Under the pieces are notes generated by a model that was given only the letters and a program-made list of their open reading frames with translations, searched no databases and had not been told where the DNA came from. Positions 6,042 through 7,214 of a stretch of DNA of 7,214 nucleotides are shown piece by piece. Positions within the stretch are counted from its first letter, which is position 1, and each line of letters starts with the position of its first letter. Source of the stretch: an uncultured Clostridia bacterium (GTDB lineage Bacteria; Bacillota; Clostridia; Oscillospirales; Acutalibacteraceae); the NCBI GenBank assembly GCA_946626015.1, contig CAMOTT010000105.1:1-7214 (forward strand), in the 5' to 3' direction. The position numbers and the translations under genes were made by a program.

Positions 6042-7046
6042 TCAAACGTAATATGCGTGCAAGTGCGTGGTGAGTTTGATCTCACCGTCATCCGTAAAGC
6101 AGGCGGCTATGCCGTCGCATTTGACTGTGGAATATATAGCGGAACGGGAATACATGGTAAGGTTCCACTTGACGTTGGGGTAGATCTTACCCAACCAGTT
6201 GGTGACTATTGCTATCCTTGGTCTGAGGGTTTTTATAAACCCGGCAGAAGACGCGCCGGCGTAGCCATGATGGCCTATTTTAAGCAGATCTACCCTGCCG
6301 ATACTGTCCGCCAGCTTTTTTTCAAGACCATGTACGTTGGAAATATCCCCGCTTAAAAAGGCCGAAAGTCCGCCTTTTGTCACTTTCACACCGACGGTAT
6401 CATCGTTTTCACCTTTAAAATGAGGATCCGTCACCTCATCTGTGTTGAAGAACTGAAGGGTAAAGCTTCCAAAGGCAAAGGGCTCCTTGGGCAGCTCCTG
6501 CACAATTTCTATGCCCAGCCTTTTTGAAGCTTCGCAAAGATCGGTATATATTTTTGGGATCTGCCAGGATCCCTTTTCGTAATCACGGAGCAGACCGACG
6601 CTCAGTTTTCTCAAATACGCCCGTTCAACAGAAACCGACTCATCGTTGATAATACGCAAAAATCCGCCTGCGTGGTCGTAATGATAGTGTGTGGCAAGGA
6701 TAAAATCCAAATGCACCCTGCCCTCGCTGTCACCGGCGACCTTTTTCAGATACGCAATGATCTTGTCCTCAAAGCCCGATATTCTCGCCTTGACATTGGG
6801 ATTATCGCTGCCCTCTCCGGCATCAATAAGCCCGAAGTGTCCGTCGCTCTCCAAAAGGATAGCGTCTGAGTTGTTTGTATTTAAGAAATGAATTTTGTCT
6901 GCACCAAGCCCACCGTCGAAAGTTTCGGCAGTGAGTTGATAGTTATTTTCATATTTATTGCACAACAACACTGTAACGATATCCAAAACAAAAACAGATA
7001 TCATCACAAACATCACAACAATAGTTGCAATTTTACTTATTTTCAA
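6042..7046 (-). CDS. membrane-anchored metallo-beta-lactamase-fold hydrolase, ComEC/Rec2-like, TTG start
   Basis: This 334-residue protein has one N-terminal membrane segment (about 7-29) after Lys2 and Lys5, predicting an anchor with the enzyme outside the membrane. The MBL domain shows THYHYDHAGG (His120, His122, Asp124, His125), ENDDTVGVKV (about 213-222, the conserved Asn-rich block of ComEC-type domains), LSGD (Asp233) and IGHHGYAGAS (His259, His260). These are the signatures of the ComEC hydrolase domain, thought in competence to degrade the non-transforming DNA strand. Here it stands alone, without the ComEC channel. The start is TTG at 7044-7046. An in-frame TGA lies three codons upstream, and the next candidates (GTG at codon 11, ATG at codon 12) would cut into the membrane segment. 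It lies 32 bp after the PC4-like gene, probably in one operon. Fold is certain; nuclease activity is inference. Confidence 0.9.
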   Translation of the reverse strand: MKISKIATIVVMFVMISVFVLDIVTVLLCNKYENNYQLTAETFDGGLGADKIHFLNTNNSDAILLESDGHFGLIDAGEGSDNPNVKARISGFEDKIIAYLKKVAGDSEGRVHLDFILATHYHYDHAGGFLRIINDESVSVERAYLRKLSVGLLRDYEKGSWQIPKIYTDLCEASKRLGIEIVQELPKEPFAFGSFTLQFFNTDEVTDPHFKGENDDTVGVKVTKGGLSAFLSGDISNVHGLEKKLADSIGRVDLLKIGHHGYAGASSAGFIKTLRPRIAIVTNWLGKIYPNVKWNLTMYSRSAIYSTVKCDGIAACFTDDGEIKLTTHLHAYYV

Positions 7047-7058
7047 CGCTGTTCAAAA

Positions 7059-7063
7059 TCTCC
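7059..7063 (-). promoter_or_regulatory. distant ribosome binding site of the TTG-started MBL gene
   Basis: GGAGA on the minus strand is the only Shine-Dalgarno-like sequence before the TTG codon and lies 12 nt from it, at the long end of the usual range. With the TTG start this predicts modest translation. The in-frame TGA at 7053-7055 excludes any start further upstream. Confidence 0.5.
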
Positions 7064-7078
7064 GATATGTTGGATTGA

Positions 7079-7214
7079 TCAGATTTTGGAAAGGAGCTCC
7101 TTGAGTTCCTTGATCTCATCCTCGCTGAGAGTAACGCCTTTGCCCATTTTCTTGTGATCCGGAGCCCACTCTCTGATGTCATACTTGGGCTCTCTGCCGT
7201 TCCAGCTTATCTGG
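7079..7214 (-). CDS. YdbC-like PC4-family protein, C-terminal 44 residues (5' end beyond the window)
   Basis: Reading the minus strand in the frame that ends at TGA 7079-7081 gives 44 residues beginning QISWNGREPKYDIREWAPDH and ending with a helix rich in Glu, Lys and Leu (SEDEIKELKELLSKI). The block SWNGREPKYDIREWAPDH followed by KMGKGVTLS is characteristic of bacterial YdbC-type proteins with the PC4 (transcriptional coactivator p15) fold. Known members are small homodimeric proteins of about 70-80 residues that bind single-stranded DNA or RNA. About half of the protein lies beyond the right edge. There is no good terminator in the 32 bp before the MBL gene, so read-through into it is likely. 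The cellular role of this family in bacteria is not settled. Confidence 0.88.
   Translation of the reverse strand, partial: QISWNGREPKYDIREWAPDHKKMGKGVTLSEDEIKELKELLSKI

Noticed and set aside
6980..7046. ATG at codon 12 (or GTG at codon 11) as the true start of the MBL gene
   Set aside because: Either would remove part of the hydrophobic anchor and the preceding lysines, and neither has a Shine-Dalgarno sequence nearby. TTG at 7044-7046 is preferred.

Overview
The window looks like a piece of chromosome from a low-to-mid-GC Gram-positive bacterium, most likely of the Clostridia (Ruminococcus/Oscillospirales-like). This is inferred from strong AGGAGG-type ribosome binding sites, near-consensus TTGACA/TATAAT promoters, a YdbC-type PC4 protein, and a secreted protein with a transglutaminase-like domain followed by InlB-type B-repeats. 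No species can be named from the sequence alone. Every supported gene lies on the minus strand, so transcription runs from high to low coordinates.

In the order of transcription: (1) 7079-7214 is the 3' end of a small PC4/YdbC-like single-stranded-nucleic-acid-binding protein, cut by the window edge. (2) 32 bp further on, 6042-7046 is a membrane-anchored metallo-beta-lactamase-fold protein resembling the ComEC hydrolase domain. It starts with TTG. (3) After a gap of 68 bp that holds a 12-bp RNA hairpin, 4801-5973 is an exported calcineurin-like metallophosphoesterase. No convincing promoter is visible for genes 2 or 3, so 1-3 may form one operon. (4) A hairpin at 4751-4783 separates this group from a consensus promoter (4711-4739) that drives 3315-4673, a CNNM/CorC-type membrane protein with paired CBS domains. 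(5) A strong terminator (3218-3261) closes that unit. About 150 bp of palindrome-containing DNA and a TTGACA promoter with an inverted repeat in its spacer then precede 289-3009, a 906-residue exported protein. It has a transglutaminase-like triad, a propeller-like segment, five B-repeats, an Ig-like domain and a hydrophobic C-terminal tail. (6) A terminator (226-261) is followed directly by A/T tracts and a strong promoter for a tandem tRNA-Val(UAC)/tRNA-Asp(GUC) unit. The tRNA-Asp is cut by the left edge.

Three of the five protein genes encode proteins predicted to act outside the cytoplasmic membrane, and a fourth is an integral membrane protein, so the region has a cell-envelope flavour. 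The only pair suggesting a shared pathway is the ComEC-like hydrolase and the exported phosphoesterase. Their substrates cannot be told from sequence. No mobile element, CRISPR array, phage gene or broken gene was seen. Most of the window is ordinary chromosome. The points worth a second look are the large exported protein and its possible operator, the shared C-terminal tail style of two exported proteins, and the envelope hydrolase pair.
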